DNA from: Anseongella ginsenosidimutans
GTDB lineage: Bacteria > Bacteroidota > Bacteroidia > Sphingobacteriales > Sphingobacteriaceae
NCBI GenBank assembly: GCA_029268045.1
Contig: JAJUHF010000003.1
Span: 1 to 64,000, forward strand
DNA length: 64,000 bases
Direction: 5' to 3'
Positions 30,600 to 41,568 of the stretch are shown piece by piece. The position numbers and the translations under genes are program-made. Under the pieces are notes generated by a model. The model did not search any database and was not told the DNA's origin. It saw nothing but the letters and a program-made list of their open reading frames with translations. How positions within the stretch are numbered: position 1 is the stretch's first letter; the number at the start of each line of letters is the position of its first letter.

Positions 30600-31744
30600 G
30601 GCACATTTTCAGCGGAGGCCGGCACAAGGCTCAGCAAAAACAGATAGAGATGATATATCAGATCAAACAGGGGGATAAAAAACCAAAGATCCCCTGCTTT
30701 CATTTTTTTCATGACCGGATAATACAGAATATACTGTACCAACCACTTGACTCCGGCCGCCAGGCCAAGCAACAGCAAATCCCAACCCAGCCCAGCCAGC
30801 ACGAAAAGACAAAGGTAAAAGAGGATCGTAGCCACGGCCTGGGTTCCGAGCAGAAAGCGATGCCGTCCTTTATAATACTTGCCTACACTTTGATGGCGCC
30901 GCTTCTGGCGGAAGTAATCCCCCCAGGTCCGTTCCGGGGTGCTGCAGGTCTGACTCCCGGGGGAAAACACAATCCGGGTATTGCGCCGGTGCGCCGCTTG
31001 GTTAACGAACAGGTCGTCATCGCCCGATTTAAGATGAAGGTGGCTTGCAAAGCCTTTGTGCTTAAAAAACAGCGACTTTTTATAGGATAGATTTCTGCCC
31101 ACACCCATGTAAGGGATTCCTGCCAGGGCGAAGGAAAGGTAGTTCATGGCGGTCTGGAATGTCTCAAAACGGATGAACGCGTTCAGCAGCCCGCCTCTTT
31201 TTTCATAGGGCGAGGTACCCAGCACGATTTCCGTCCCGTCGCTACGGTACCCCTGCTGCATAGACCGGATCCAGTTCGGTGAAAGCGGATAGCAATCGGC
31301 ATCGGTAAACAGAAGCGTTTCATGACGGGCTGCCTTAATGCCCATGGTCAGCGCAAATTTTTTTCCGTGCCGGTATTTGTCGTTTTCCGGAATGGACACG
31401 ATCCGGAGCCGGGGATTCCCTTGCTGCAGCTCCTTCAACACCGCTTCGGTCCGGTCGTAAGAGCAATCATTGGCCACGATCACTTCAAAATCAGGGTGAT
31501 CCTGACTGAGAATCCGGGGCAGGTTTTTTTCCAGATTGGCCGCTTCGTTCCGTGCCGCAATGACCACGCTGACCGGCCCGGGTACGTTTTTCTCACCGTC
31601 ACGGTCTCCGCCGGCATCCACCAACGCCTCTCGGTAGGAAAACAACTTTCTGTAAATGAATAGATAATACAAAAGCTGCACGAGCGTCAGGACAAGCAGC
31701 AGCAGATACAGTAAACCAGGTAGACTTTGTAATTCCATTTCCAC
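30590..31744 (-). CDS. Glycosyltransferase family 2, membrane associated
   Basis: PVSVVIAARNEAANLEKNLPRILSQDHPDFEVIVANDCSYDRTEAVL; TM segments at both ends; start GTG 31744 or ATG 31738; overlaps rsmG by 10 bp. Confidence 0.9.
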   Translation of the reverse strand: MEMELQSLPGLLYLLLLVLTLVQLLYYLFIYRKLFSYREALVDAGGDRDGEKNVPGPVSVVIAARNEAANLEKNLPRILSQDHPDFEVIVANDCSYDRTEAVLKELQQGNPRLRIVSIPENDKYRHGKKFALTMGIKAARHETLLFTDADCYPLSPNWIRSMQQGYRSDGTEIVLGTSPYEKRGGLLNAFIRFETFQTAMNYLSFALAGIPYMGVGRNLSYKKSLFFKHKGFASHLHLKSGDDDLFVNQAAHRRNTRIVFSPGSQTCSTPERTWGDYFRQKRRHQSVGKYYKGRHRFLLGTQAVATILFYLCLFVLAGLGWDLLLLGLAAGVKWLVQYILYYPVMKKMKAGDLWFFIPLFDLIYHLYLFLLSLVPASAENVPWK

Positions 31745-31781
31745 CCCCGAAGATAAAAAATAAAATCTGACGAGGGCTTCT

Positions 31782-31789
31782 TATCTTTG
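31782..31789 (+). promoter_or_regulatory. Candidate tgt -7 box (TATCTTTG)
   Basis: Exact TAnnTTTG, 7 nt before ATG 31797. Confidence 0.5.
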
Positions 31790-31796
31790 CCTTCGC

Positions 31797-32927
31797 ATGA
31801 ATTTTAGACTGGACCATTCCGATCCCTTATCCAAGGCCAGGGCGGGAACACTTCAAACTCATCACGGAATCATTGAAACACCGGTATTTATGCCCGTAGG
31901 CACCGCCGGTACCGTGAAAGCGGTTCACCAGCGGGAACTGAAAGAGGATATCCGGGCCCAGATCATTCTGGGAAACACCTATCATTTGTATCTACGACCA
32001 GGTCTGGAGGTACTCCGTAACGCAGGTGGGATACATCGTTTCAACGGCTGGGACGGCCCGGTACTCACCGACAGCGGCGGTTATCAGGTTTTTTCACTTT
32101 CGGAAACCCGGAAGATCCGCGAAGAAGGGGTTACTTTCCGCTCCCATATCGACGGATCCCGCCATCTGTTCACACCCGAAAACACGATGGATACCCAGCG
32201 TATCATCGGCGCCGACATCATCATGGCGCTGGACGAATGCACCCCCTACCCGTGCGAATACCGCTATGCCAAAGATTCCATGCAACTGACCCATCGCTGG
32301 CTGGAGCGCTGCGTTCGCCATTTTAATAATACGAAGCCGCTATACGGATACCCTCAAACCCTTTTCCCGATCGTACAGGGAAGCACTTACCGGGATCTGC
32401 GGAAAGCCTCGGCGGAAACGGTCGCATCCATGAACCTGGAAGGCAACGCGATCGGCGGCCTTTCCGTGGGCGAGCCGGCCGAAGAAATGTACGAAATGAC
32501 CCAGGTGGTATGCGATATTCTGCCCCGGGAGAAACCCCGCTACCTGATGGGTGTGGGGACCCCCGCCAACATACTGGAATGCATTTCCCTGGGCATCGAC
32601 ATGTTCGATTGCGTCATGCCTACCAGAAACGCCCGCAACGGAATGCTGTTTACCCGGAATGGCATCATCAACATTAGGAACGAGAAATGGAAAAATGATT
32701 TTTCGCCGATCGAAGAGGAAAGCGGCCTTTGGGCCGACAGGTGTTATTCCAAAGCCTATCTTAGGCACCTGATCACCAGCAAGGAGATATTGGGGGCGCA
32801 GATCGCTTCACTTCATAATTTACATTTTTATCTTTGGCTCACGGGAGAAGCCCGCCGCCGGATTATCGACGGCACCTTCACCCCTTGGAAAAACGAGTTG
32901 ATCAACACGGTATCAGCAAGACTTTAA
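31797..32927 (+). CDS. tgt: tRNA-guanine transglycosylase (queuine tRNA-ribosyltransferase)
   Basis: TPVFMPVGTAGTVKAV; GNTYHLYLRPG; LTDSGGYQVFSL; QRIIGADIIMALDECTPYP; GIDMFDCVMPTRNARNG. Confidence 0.98.
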   Translation: MNFRLDHSDPLSKARAGTLQTHHGIIETPVFMPVGTAGTVKAVHQRELKEDIRAQIILGNTYHLYLRPGLEVLRNAGGIHRFNGWDGPVLTDSGGYQVFSLSETRKIREEGVTFRSHIDGSRHLFTPENTMDTQRIIGADIIMALDECTPYPCEYRYAKDSMQLTHRWLERCVRHFNNTKPLYGYPQTLFPIVQGSTYRDLRKASAETVASMNLEGNAIGGLSVGEPAEEMYEMTQVVCDILPREKPRYLMGVGTPANILECISLGIDMFDCVMPTRNARNGMLFTRNGIINIRNEKWKNDFSPIEEESGLWADRCYSKAYLRHLITSKEILGAQIASLHNLHFYLWLTGEARRRIIDGTFTPWKNELINTVSARL

Positions 32928-32944
32928 TCCGGATACAGACATTC

Positions 32945-34054
32945 ATGCGCAAAAGGCGTTTCAGAACACCCCGCATCAGTTTACTCGACCGTTATATTAT
33001 TAAACGGTTTCTGGGTACCTTCTTTTTTACCCTGGCTATTTTCATGGCCATTGCCGTGGTATTCGACATTTCGGAAAAGATGGATGACTTTCTGAAATGG
33101 GAAGCGCCGCTGGAAAAAATCGTCGTCAACTATTACGTGAATTTCGTCCTGTTCTACGCCTCCTTCCTGAGCCCTTTTCTCATATTTGTGTCGGTGATCC
33201 TTTTCACGGCCAAAATGGCTTCCAATACTGAGATTGTGGCGATCCTGAGCGGGGGGATCAGTTACAGACGATTTCTTTATCCCTACTTTCTGAGCGCGCT
33301 TTTCCTGGCAATGATCACGTTTTTTTTTAACGGATACATCATACCACCGGCGAATAAGGTCAAGTACGACTTTGAAATGACCTACGACGACAAAAAATAC
33401 AGTGGCGTTTCCAGAGACATCCACATGCAGCTGGATGCCGAAACATTTGCCTACGTGGAGTCGTTCAATACGACCAATAGCATTGGATACAAATTTTCGC
33501 TGGAACGGTTCGAAGATCAGGACCTGCGCTATAAGCTCATGGCCGACCGGATCCTGTGGGACACGACCGAGAATAAATGGCTGATCGAAGACTACAGCAT
33601 ACGTTATATCGACGGACTTCGGGAAAAGATGATCTACGGCACCATCATGGACACCACGCTCGCCTTCGTTCCGGCAGACTTTGACGTGAAGGACGATGAC
33701 CTGACCACCACCATGACCATGGACGAACTCGAGGAGAACATCCGGGTGGAAAAAATCCGGGGTACCGGCAACCTGGAAATTTTTCAGTACGAATACCATC
33801 GCCGGATCGCCTCGCCGTTCACGGTGTTCATCCTGGTGCTGATCGGGGTATCCTTGTCGTCCCGAAAATCACGGGGCGGCGTGGGCGCCTCGCTGGGACT
33901 GGGTATTGGCCTGAGCTTCCTTTACGTGCTTTTTATGCAGTTTGCCAGCGTGTTTTCCATCCAGGGAAACATGCCTCCGCCCATCGCAGCCTGGCTGCCC
34001 AACCTGATTTTCGGCTCAATCGCCTATTATCTATACCGGATTGCTCCAAAGTGA
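32945..34054 (+). CDS. LptF/LptG family permease
   Basis: SLLDRYIIKRFLGTFFFTLAIFM; SFLSPFLIFVSVILFTAKMASNTEIVAILSGGISYRRFLYPY; C-terminal TM bundle; ATG 32945 preferred to ORF start 32834. Confidence 0.93.
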   Translation: MRKRRFRTPRISLLDRYIIKRFLGTFFFTLAIFMAIAVVFDISEKMDDFLKWEAPLEKIVVNYYVNFVLFYASFLSPFLIFVSVILFTAKMASNTEIVAILSGGISYRRFLYPYFLSALFLAMITFFFNGYIIPPANKVKYDFEMTYDDKKYSGVSRDIHMQLDAETFAYVESFNTTNSIGYKFSLERFEDQDLRYKLMADRILWDTTENKWLIEDYSIRYIDGLREKMIYGTIMDTTLAFVPADFDVKDDDLTTTMTMDELEENIRVEKIRGTGNLEIFQYEYHRRIASPFTVFILVLIGVSLSSRKSRGGVGASLGLGIGLSFLYVLFMQFASVFSIQGNMPPPIAAWLPNLIFGSIAYYLYRIAPK

Positions 34055-34211
34055 TCGCGGCCTGTTTTTACAAGGGCTTAACGCAGGCGCCGGCACGGCT
34101 GGAACCCGATTTTATTTTTTTTTGATTTCCGTGTAGCGTTTCCCTGCTTTTATTCGTTTATAAAATCAAAGGCTGGAATAAGCGTCTCTCCATACATCTC
34201 TTATATACGGC

Positions 34212-34250
34212 AAAGCCCTGCCTCCGCTACACGGCGGACAGGGCTTTTTT
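34212..34250 (+). terminator. Rho-independent terminator downstream of the LptF/G permease
   Basis: AAAGCCCTG-CCTCCGC-TACA-CGGCGGA-CAGGGCTTTTTT: GC stem plus T6. Confidence 0.85.
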
Positions 34251-34269
34251 GATTCTTAACCCCTGTGAG

Positions 34270-35817
34270 CTAACGCATGGTGCTGGCAAATTTTCCCTGA
34301 ATCACTTCCTGCACGGTTCGGTTCTCGATCTTGCTTTCCAGCCAGGAAATAATATCCAGGTAAAGGAATGCCCGTTTTTCGTAGGGATGTTCGGAAAGCG
34401 CCAGCAAACGGCTTCGCAGCTTTTTGAATTCATCCTTCAGCTGATATTCATAGATCCGGCCCAGGTTCCGGACAAAGAGCATGATCTCCTGCTGCACCTG
34501 ATGCAGTTCATTCATTTTGACAATGAATTTGTAAACGGACTTTATTTGGTACTCCAGGTGCTCGTCCAGCCCTTCTTCGTACAAGGCGATCAGGTGCAGA
34601 ATGCGCGCAAAGCACTGCAGGTCTTCCCGCAGGCCTTCCTCCCGGCAATCGGTCACTTTTTTCAGGTAGGCAATGGCATTCAGGTTGTCCCCGCTCCCAA
34701 AATAGAGACAAGCTATTTTATAATAAAGTACCAGGATGTGATGCGGGTCCAGGCCGGGCTTTCTTTCATCAATCATGGCAAGCAGGCCGGGAAGCACTTC
34801 ATTCACACCCTTGGAAAATGTGCCTTCCATAAAATGCTTGTTGATCCGGTTGGTGTAAAGGTACATCCGCGCCAGGGTCTCCGTACTGCCTTCCAGCGTG
34901 ATCCGGCCACCTTCAATATCTTCACTGAATTTGTCAAGCGTTTCCCGGAACTTGGAATAGCGCTGCAGGTAAAACAGGGTATCCAATAGGTAGTGATATC
35001 CTTTCAGATAGGATCCCGTGTTTATTTTTTTCATCAGGGGGTATTCCTCGTACAGATCCACCCAGTGCTGTGCTGAACGGTAACACAGCGGAAAGTCCTG
35101 CATGATATGGTAATACCATACCTGGGCCTGGTAGAGAAACAGTTTTTCATCGAAACTCAGTTTCTCTATCTCGTAGGATGGCAGGTTCGCGTTATAGAAC
35201 GCTTCCACAAAGGCCTTGTCTTTCTCACTCCGCACGTAACCCACTTTCAGGTAAAGCCCGTATAATTTGAGCGCCAGATTCGAAAGCGCGTTTTTCCGAT
35301 GTATCTGCTGACAGAGCGTGCTGGATTCGGTCGCCAGCTGGTCTGCCCGGTTGCTGAGGCTCCGGGTGATGTGCTGCGACTCGATCAGCTTCTCAAACTC
35401 CACCACCTCCAGCCCCATCAAATCCTGGTTATATTGGGAGGCGAGAACCTTTGCCTTTTCCAGCAATTTCAGGCTCTGCATATAGAGCCCTTTGTTGTAA
35501 AGGATGCGGGCGAAATCAATCTGTTCCCGGAGTTGCAACTCCTCCCTGATATCTGTATATTTCAGCCGAAGACTGATCAAAATCTGTTTATACAAATGCG
35601 CCTTCATGTTGGCAAGCTGCAATTTGGTCACAGGAGCACGCTGAAGGATCAGGTGTTCGTCGTAAGCCGCCATGCGATCCATCGTATCGAAGAGTTTAAG
35701 GAATTTTGCGTCTTCATTGGAGATCAGCCGCCGGGCATACAGCTTGAAATTTCTCTTTTCCGATTTGGAAAGCGATTTGATCAACTGGAATAAGGGGTCA
35801 GTCTTCACGTTTGCCAT
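34270..35817 (-). CDS. Conserved-looking hypothetical protein, helical (TPR-like)
   Basis: Intact ~515-520 aa ORF; helical, repeat-rich composition; start ATG 35817 (or 35832). Confidence 0.75.
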   Translation of the reverse strand: MANVKTDPLFQLIKSLSKSEKRNFKLYARRLISNEDAKFLKLFDTMDRMAAYDEHLILQRAPVTKLQLANMKAHLYKQILISLRLKYTDIREELQLREQIDFARILYNKGLYMQSLKLLEKAKVLASQYNQDLMGLEVVEFEKLIESQHITRSLSNRADQLATESSTLCQQIHRKNALSNLALKLYGLYLKVGYVRSEKDKAFVEAFYNANLPSYEIEKLSFDEKLFLYQAQVWYYHIMQDFPLCYRSAQHWVDLYEEYPLMKKINTGSYLKGYHYLLDTLFYLQRYSKFRETLDKFSEDIEGGRITLEGSTETLARMYLYTNRINKHFMEGTFSKGVNEVLPGLLAMIDERKPGLDPHHILVLYYKIACLYFGSGDNLNAIAYLKKVTDCREEGLREDLQCFARILHLIALYEEGLDEHLEYQIKSVYKFIVKMNELHQVQQEIMLFVRNLGRIYEYQLKDEFKKLRSRLLALSEHPYEKRAFLYLDIISWLESKIENRTVQEVIQGKFASTMR

Positions 35818-35962
35818 TGTAGTACGAACCATGTCAATCTATTGATTGTCAGCACAATAGTAAACACAGTTAATTATTAGCTGTTGTAGCAGTAAAGTTA
35901 ATCTAATTTTAATAATTCTAGCAATCTGGTAGCTTCGTGAGCATAAAAAAAGGAAGGTAGCA

Positions 35963-37135
35963 ATGGCTTCTAGGAAAATAGACATTTTTGACACGACCTT
36001 GCGCGATGGGGAACAGGTCCCTGGCTGTAAATTGAACACCCCGGAGAAGATCGAGATCGCACGCCAACTTGAAAAGCTGGGTGTGGATATCATTGAAGCG
36101 GGATTTCCCATTTCCAGTCCGGGAGACTTCAACTCCGTTGTGGAAATCGCAAAGGCGGTGAAGGAACCCGTCGTCTGCGGTTTGTCCCGGGCGGTAAAGA
36201 AAGACATTGAAGTAGCGGCTGAAGCGCTTAAGTTCGCAAAAAGGCCGCGGATTCACACCGGAATCGGCACCTCGGAAACCCATATCCGGTATAAATTCCG
36301 CGCTACCCCTGAAAAGATCATCGAATGGGCAGTGGATGCCGTCAAGTACGCGAAAACCTTTGTGGAGGATGTGGAATTTTACGCGGAAGACGCAGGCAGA
36401 ACCGATAACGAGTTTCTGGCCCGGGTATGCGAAGCCCTAATCAAAGTCGGGGTCACCGTGCTGAATATCCCCGATACCACCGGCTATTGCCTACCGGAAG
36501 AATACGGCGCCAAAATCCGGTATTTGAAAGAAAACGTCAAAGGAATTGACCGGGTGACCCTTTCCACCCATTGCCATAACGACCTGGGCCTGGCCACTGC
36601 CAATTCCATTGCCGGAGCGGCCAACGGCGCCGGCCAGATCGAATGCACCCTGAACGGGATCGGCGAACGGGCGGGAAACACTTCGCTGGAGGAAGTCGTG
36701 ATGGTGATCAAGCAGCATCCCTCCCTGAATCTGCATACCGACATCCAGACCCGTCTGCTTTATCCAACCAGCCGCCTGGTGTCTGACCGCATGGGCATGG
36801 TCGTCCAGCCGAACAAAGCCATTGTCGGATCCAATGCGTTCGCGCACTCTTCCGGCATCCATCAGGACGGGGTGATCAAATTCCGGGAAACCTACGAGAT
36901 CATTGATCCGGAAGAAGTCGGCGTGGACCAATCATCCATCGTACTCACCGCCCGCAGCGGACGGGCTGCCATCGCCTACCGCTCACAGAAATTGGGGTAT
37001 CACCTCACCAAGGACGAATTGGACGGGGTGTACGAACTGTTTCTGGATTACGCCGACAGAAAGAAAGAGGTAGTGGACGAGGATCTGCACGAGATCATGA
37101 GGAAATCAAATATCAGCGGAAAAGTGGAAGCCTGA
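35963..37135 (+). CDS. leuA: 2-isopropylmalate synthase
   Basis: [93 protein letters not shown]. Confidence 0.95.
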   Translation: MASRKIDIFDTTLRDGEQVPGCKLNTPEKIEIARQLEKLGVDIIEAGFPISSPGDFNSVVEIAKAVKEPVVCGLSRAVKKDIEVAAEALKFAKRPRIHTGIGTSETHIRYKFRATPEKIIEWAVDAVKYAKTFVEDVEFYAEDAGRTDNEFLARVCEALIKVGVTVLNIPDTTGYCLPEEYGAKIRYLKENVKGIDRVTLSTHCHNDLGLATANSIAGAANGAGQIECTLNGIGERAGNTSLEEVVMVIKQHPSLNLHTDIQTRLLYPTSRLVSDRMGMVVQPNKAIVGSNAFAHSSGIHQDGVIKFRETYEIIDPEEVGVDQSSIVLTARSGRAAIAYRSQKLGYHLTKDELDGVYELFLDYADRKKEVVDEDLHEIMRKSNISGKVEA

Positions 37136-37155
37136 GGGGAAATGGGAGGAGTCGT

Positions 37156-38565
37156 ATGGGAAAGACCATTTTTGAGAAGATCTGGGACGCGCACGTTGTT
37201 GCCACGGAAAAGGGCGGCATTGAAGTCCTTTACATAGACAGGCATTTTATACACGAGGTAACCAGTCCCCAGGCTTTTTCGGAATTGGAGAAACGCGGGC
37301 TGCCGCTTTTCCGGCCGGAACAGACCGTGGCTACCGCCGACCACAACGTCCCAACCTGGAATCAGCACCTTCCCATCCCCGACCCGCTCTCAAGAAAACA
37401 GGTCAACACCCTGGAGGAAAACTGCCGGAAATTCGGCGTAACGCATTACGGTCTGGGACACCCCCATCAGGGGATTGTTCACGTAATCGGTCCCGAACTG
37501 GGCATTACCCAACCCGGTATGACTATTGTGTGCGGAGACAGTCACACTTCCACCCACGGCGCCTTCGGCACAGTTGCATTCGGTATCGGAACCAGTCAGG
37601 TGGCCATGGTCATGGCCAGTCAGTGCCTGCTCTTGAACCGGCCCAAAAAGATGCGGATCACCGTGAACGGACAAACCGGCCCGGGCGTATTTCCCAAAGA
37701 CGTCATCCTGTATATTATATCCAAACTGGGGACCGGCGGCGGGACAGGACATTTTGTGGAATATGCGGGAGACGTATTCCGGAACATGAGCATGGAGGGC
37801 CGGATGACCGTATGCAACATGAGCATTGAAATGGGCGCCCGCGGCGGACTGATCGCTCCGGATCAGACCACATTTGATTACATCAAAGGAAGGAAATTCG
37901 CTCCCAGCGGGGAAGCGTTCGACCAGGCGGTGGCCTATTGGAAAACTCTCCCCAGCGACGAAGATGCCGTATTTGATACCGAATATCATTTTGACGCCGC
38001 CGATATCGAACCCATGATTACCTACGGGACCAATCCGGGAATGGGCATCAAGATCACCGGCCGCATTCCGCAGCTGGATGAGGTTTCCAGCAAAGAAAAC
38101 TTCCGGAAATCCCTCGAGTACATGGGTTTGCAACCCGGCATGTCGCTGCTGGGGAAAAAGATTGATCACGTGTTCATTGGCAGTTGCACCAATTCGCGCA
38201 TCGAAGACTTGCGGCTGGTCGCCCGGATCGTAAAAGGGCGCCGGAAAGCCGCCAATGTGCAGGCCATGATTGTACCCGGATCGCGTCAGGTAGCCGACCA
38301 GGCACGGGAAGAGGGAATTGACCAAGTACTGCGTGAAGCCGGATTCCAGATGCGTGAGGCGGGCTGTTCGGCCTGTCTGGGAATGAATGAAGACAAGATC
38401 CCGCCGGGGGAATATTGCGTATCCACCTCCAACCGGAATTTTGAAGGCCGCCAGGGTCCGGGAGCGAGAACATTCCTGGTGAGCCCCCTGCTTGCGGCAG
38501 TCATTGCGCTGGAAGGCCGGATCGTGGACGCAAGAACCTATGCGGAACTTGCCGACGTATTGTAA
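37156..38565 (+). CDS. leuC: 3-isopropylmalate dehydratase large subunit
   Basis: [62 protein letters not shown]. Confidence 0.98.
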   Translation: MGKTIFEKIWDAHVVATEKGGIEVLYIDRHFIHEVTSPQAFSELEKRGLPLFRPEQTVATADHNVPTWNQHLPIPDPLSRKQVNTLEENCRKFGVTHYGLGHPHQGIVHVIGPELGITQPGMTIVCGDSHTSTHGAFGTVAFGIGTSQVAMVMASQCLLLNRPKKMRITVNGQTGPGVFPKDVILYIISKLGTGGGTGHFVEYAGDVFRNMSMEGRMTVCNMSIEMGARGGLIAPDQTTFDYIKGRKFAPSGEAFDQAVAYWKTLPSDEDAVFDTEYHFDAADIEPMITYGTNPGMGIKITGRIPQLDEVSSKENFRKSLEYMGLQPGMSLLGKKIDHVFIGSCTNSRIEDLRLVARIVKGRRKAANVQAMIVPGSRQVADQAREEGIDQVLREAGFQMREAGCSACLGMNEDKIPPGEYCVSTSNRNFEGRQGPGARTFLVSPLLAAVIALEGRIVDARTYAELADVL

Positions 38566-38581
38566 AGAGATCAGTTCAGTA

Positions 38582-39172
38582 ATGGAAAAATTCACCACGC
38601 TACAATCCACTGCCGTGCCGCTGCTCATCGAAAACGTGGACACCGATCAGATCATCCCGGCCCGATTTCTGAAAGCAACCAGCCGGGAAGGCTTCGGCGA
38701 GAACCTGTTTTGCGACTGGCGCTACGATTCAAACGGGCAAGCCCGGCCGGACTTCGTGCTTAACAACCCCCTGTATTCGGGAAAAATACTGATCGCAGGA
38801 CGCAACTTCGGGTCCGGATCGAGCCGTGAACACGCCGCTTGGGCAATTTATGACTACGGTTTCCGGGTCGTTGTATCCAGTTTTTTCGCGGATATTTTTA
38901 AAGGAAACGCACTCAATACCGGGCTGCTGCCCATCGAAATATCGGAGTCTTTCCTTCAGCAGCTGCTTTCAGCGGTGCATGCCAACCCCAAGACCCTGTT
39001 TCGGGTAGACCTTGAGAACCAGGAGTTGGCGGTCCCTGACCGAGGGCTTTCAGAAACGTTTGAAATCCACCCCTACAAAAAGATGTGCCTGCTTAACGGC
39101 TACGATGATATTGATTACCTGATCAGCCTCAAAGACCGGATCCTTGCCTTTGAAGAACAAAAGCCGGCATAA
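38582..39172 (+). CDS. leuD: 3-isopropylmalate dehydratase small subunit
   Basis: [51 protein letters not shown]. Confidence 0.97.
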   Translation: MEKFTTLQSTAVPLLIENVDTDQIIPARFLKATSREGFGENLFCDWRYDSNGQARPDFVLNNPLYSGKILIAGRNFGSGSSREHAAWAIYDYGFRVVVSSFFADIFKGNALNTGLLPIEISESFLQQLLSAVHANPKTLFRVDLENQELAVPDRGLSETFEIHPYKKMCLLNGYDDIDYLISLKDRILAFEEQKPA

Positions 39173-39187
39173 CTCCCCGGAATTACT

Positions 39188-39195
39188 TAACTTTG
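39188..39195 (+). promoter_or_regulatory. Candidate suf operon -7 box (TAACTTTG)
   Basis: Exact TAnnTTTG between leuD and the structured sufB leader. Confidence 0.45.
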
Positions 39196-39211
39196 GCGCG
39201 AATTAAAACAA

Positions 39212-39322
39212 AGCCCAACGGGCTATGTTGAACCCATGGAGAAGGCCCGTAAAAGCGGGCTCCAACCGGCAAGATCAGCTTCTGCATCCGGCCAAAACAA
39301 AGTTATTTAGAATGGGTTTAAT
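39212..39322 (+). ncRNA. Candidate structured 5' leader of sufB (three-way junction)
   Basis: 11-bp closing stem 39227-39237/39312-39322 enclosing hairpins 39238-39263 and 39266-39291; preceding hairpin 39212-39224. Confidence 0.6.
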
Positions 39323-39340
39323 TAATGTAAGTTCAGCGCT

Positions 39341-40786
39341 ATGAGTGAAGATTTGAAAGTCCTTGAAGAGATTACCCAATCGGAGTATAAATACGGTTTT
39401 TATACGGACATTGAAACCGAGTACGCCCCGCCCGGCTTGAATGAAGACATCATCCGTTTCATTTCCGCAAAAAAAGGCGAACCGGAATTCCTGTTGGAAT
39501 GGCGGTTGAAAGCGTTCCGGAACTGGCTGAAAATGGAAGAACCCCATTGGCCGAATGTGACCTATCCGGCAATAGACTACCAGAAGCTGTCCTACTACGC
39601 GGCGCCGAAGCAAATGCCCAAGTTGAACAGCCTGGATGAAGTGGATCCGGAACTGCGCGCCACCTTTGACAAACTCGGCATATCCCTGGATGAGCAAAAG
39701 CGCCTTACCGGCGTAGCGGTGGATGCGGTATTCGATTCGGTTTCCATTGCCACCACATTCCGTGAAAAACTGAAAGAAGCCGGTGTGATCTTCTGTTCGG
39801 TGAGCGAAGCGGTGAAGGATCATCCGGAGCTGGTCAAGAAATACCTGGGTACGGTCGTACCTCCAACCGATAATTATTTCGCGGCATTGAACTCCGCCGT
39901 GTTTTCTGACGGTTCATTTGTGTATGTCCCCAAGGGAGTCCGTTGTCCCATGGAGCTTTCCACCTATTTCCGGATCAATGCGGAAAACACCGGCCAGTTC
40001 GAACGTACCCTGATCATCGCCGAAGAAGGCGCGTATGTCAGTTACCTGGAAGGCTGTACCGCTCCCATGCGGGATGAGAACCAGCTGCACGCCGCGGTGG
40101 TGGAGATCATCGCCCTGGATGACGCCGAGGTAAAGTATTCCACGGTACAGAACTGGTATCCTGGAGATAAGGACGGAAAAGGAGGCATCTATAACTTCGT
40201 TACCAAGCGGGGTCTGTGCCAGGGACGGAATTCAAAAATATCCTGGACCCAGGTGGAAACCGGTTCGGCCATCACCTGGAAATATCCCAGTGTAATTCTG
40301 AAAGGAGACCATTCCGCCGGAGAGTTCTATTCCGTGGCCGTGACCAATAACCGGCAGCAAGCCGATACCGGAACCAAAATGATTCACCTTGGAAAGAATA
40401 CCCGTAGCCGGATCGTCTCGAAAGGGATTTCGGCCGGATTCAGCAATAATTCATACCGCGGCCTGGTGAAGGTGGGGAAAAACGCACACAAATCCCGGAA
40501 TTACACCCAATGCGATTCGCTCTTGATCGGCGATAAATGCGGAGCGCACACGTTCCCATACATTGAAGTGAAGAACCAGACGGCTCAGATCGAACACGAA
40601 GCTACCACCTCCAAAATCGGAGAAGACCAGATATTTTACTGCAATCAGCGGGGTATCGGGCCCGAAGAAGCAGTGAGCCTGATCGTAAACGGCTATTGCC
40701 GGGAAGTATTGAACCACCTCCCCATGGAATTTGCGGTGGAAGCGCAGAAGTTATTGGCAGTCAGCCTTGAAGGTAGCGTTGGTTAA
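39341..40786 (+). CDS. sufB: Fe-S cluster assembly protein SufB
   Basis: [77 protein letters not shown]. Confidence 0.98.
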   Translation: MSEDLKVLEEITQSEYKYGFYTDIETEYAPPGLNEDIIRFISAKKGEPEFLLEWRLKAFRNWLKMEEPHWPNVTYPAIDYQKLSYYAAPKQMPKLNSLDEVDPELRATFDKLGISLDEQKRLTGVAVDAVFDSVSIATTFREKLKEAGVIFCSVSEAVKDHPELVKKYLGTVVPPTDNYFAALNSAVFSDGSFVYVPKGVRCPMELSTYFRINAENTGQFERTLIIAEEGAYVSYLEGCTAPMRDENQLHAAVVEIIALDDAEVKYSTVQNWYPGDKDGKGGIYNFVTKRGLCQGRNSKISWTQVETGSAITWKYPSVILKGDHSAGEFYSVAVTNNRQQADTGTKMIHLGKNTRSRIVSKGISAGFSNNSYRGLVKVGKNAHKSRNYTQCDSLLIGDKCGAHTFPYIEVKNQTAQIEHEATTSKIGEDQIFYCNQRGIGPEEAVSLIVNGYCREVLNHLPMEFAVEAQKLLAVSLEGSVG

Positions 40787-40809
40787 TCAAAAGAATTAAG
40801 AAAAAGAAT

Positions 40810-41568
40810 ATGTTAACGATAAAAGATCTCAAAGCTTCCATTGAAGGGAAGGAAATTTTAAAAGGCATCAGCCTCGAGGTACGGCCGGGCGAAGTTCATG
40901 CAATCATGGGTCCCAACGGATCCGGGAAAAGTACGCTTTCGGCCATTCTTGCAGGGCGTGAGGAATTCGAAGTCACTTCGGGCAGCGTCACCTATCAGGG
41001 ACAGGATCTGCTGGAGATGGCGCCGGAAGACCGCGCGCGGGCCGGCATCTTCCTGGCATTTCAATACCCGGTGGAAATTCCGGGAGTAAGCACCACCAAC
41101 TTTCTGAAAACCGCGGTGAACGAACTGCGTAAAGCCCGTGGCCAGGAACCGCTGGATGCCGTGCAATTCCTGAAGCTGATGAAGGAAAAAATGAAACTGG
41201 TTGAAATGAACCAGTCCCTGCTGAGCCGTTCGCTGAACGAAGGGTTCTCAGGCGGCGAGAAGAAACGGAATGAGATCTTTCAGATGGCCATGCTGGAGCC
41301 CAACCTTTCCATACTGGATGAAACCGACTCCGGCCTGGACATTGATGCCCTTCGCCTGGTTGCCAGCGGGGTAAATCAGTTACGCAGCAAGGATAACGCG
41401 TGCATCCTGATTACGCACTACCAGCGTCTGCTTGAATACATCGTGCCCGATTACGTGCACGTACTGTACAACGGAAAAATTGTTAAATCAGGAGATAAGA
41501 ACCTTGCGCTTGAGTTGGAAGCCAAGGGATACGATTGGATAAAAGAAGAAGAAAAAGTAGAAGCTTAA
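40810..41568 (+). CDS. sufC: Fe-S cluster assembly ATPase SufC
   Basis: [58 protein letters not shown]. Confidence 0.98.
   Translation: MLTIKDLKASIEGKEILKGISLEVRPGEVHAIMGPNGSGKSTLSAILAGREEFEVTSGSVTYQGQDLLEMAPEDRARAGIFLAFQYPVEIPGVSTTNFLKTAVNELRKARGQEPLDAVQFLKLMKEKMKLVEMNQSLLSRSLNEGFSGGEKKRNEIFQMAMLEPNLSILDETDSGLDIDALRLVASGVNQLRSKDNACILITHYQRLLEYIVPDYVHVLYNGKIVKSGDKNLALELEAKGYDWIKEEEKVEA

Noticed and set aside
32981-33799. 272-aa minus-strand ORF antisense to the LptF/G permease
   Set aside because: Shadow ORF; the permease frame is supported by TM pattern and family motifs.
34108-34167. GATTTTAT/ATAAAATC inverted repeat downstream of the LptF/G permease
   Set aside because: AT-only arms separated by 44 nt; weak, and chance is likely.
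37390-38643. 417-aa minus-strand ORF antisense to leuC/leuD
   Set aside because: Shadow ORF of a GC-rich, clearly conserved coding strand; its protein lacks recognisable motifs.
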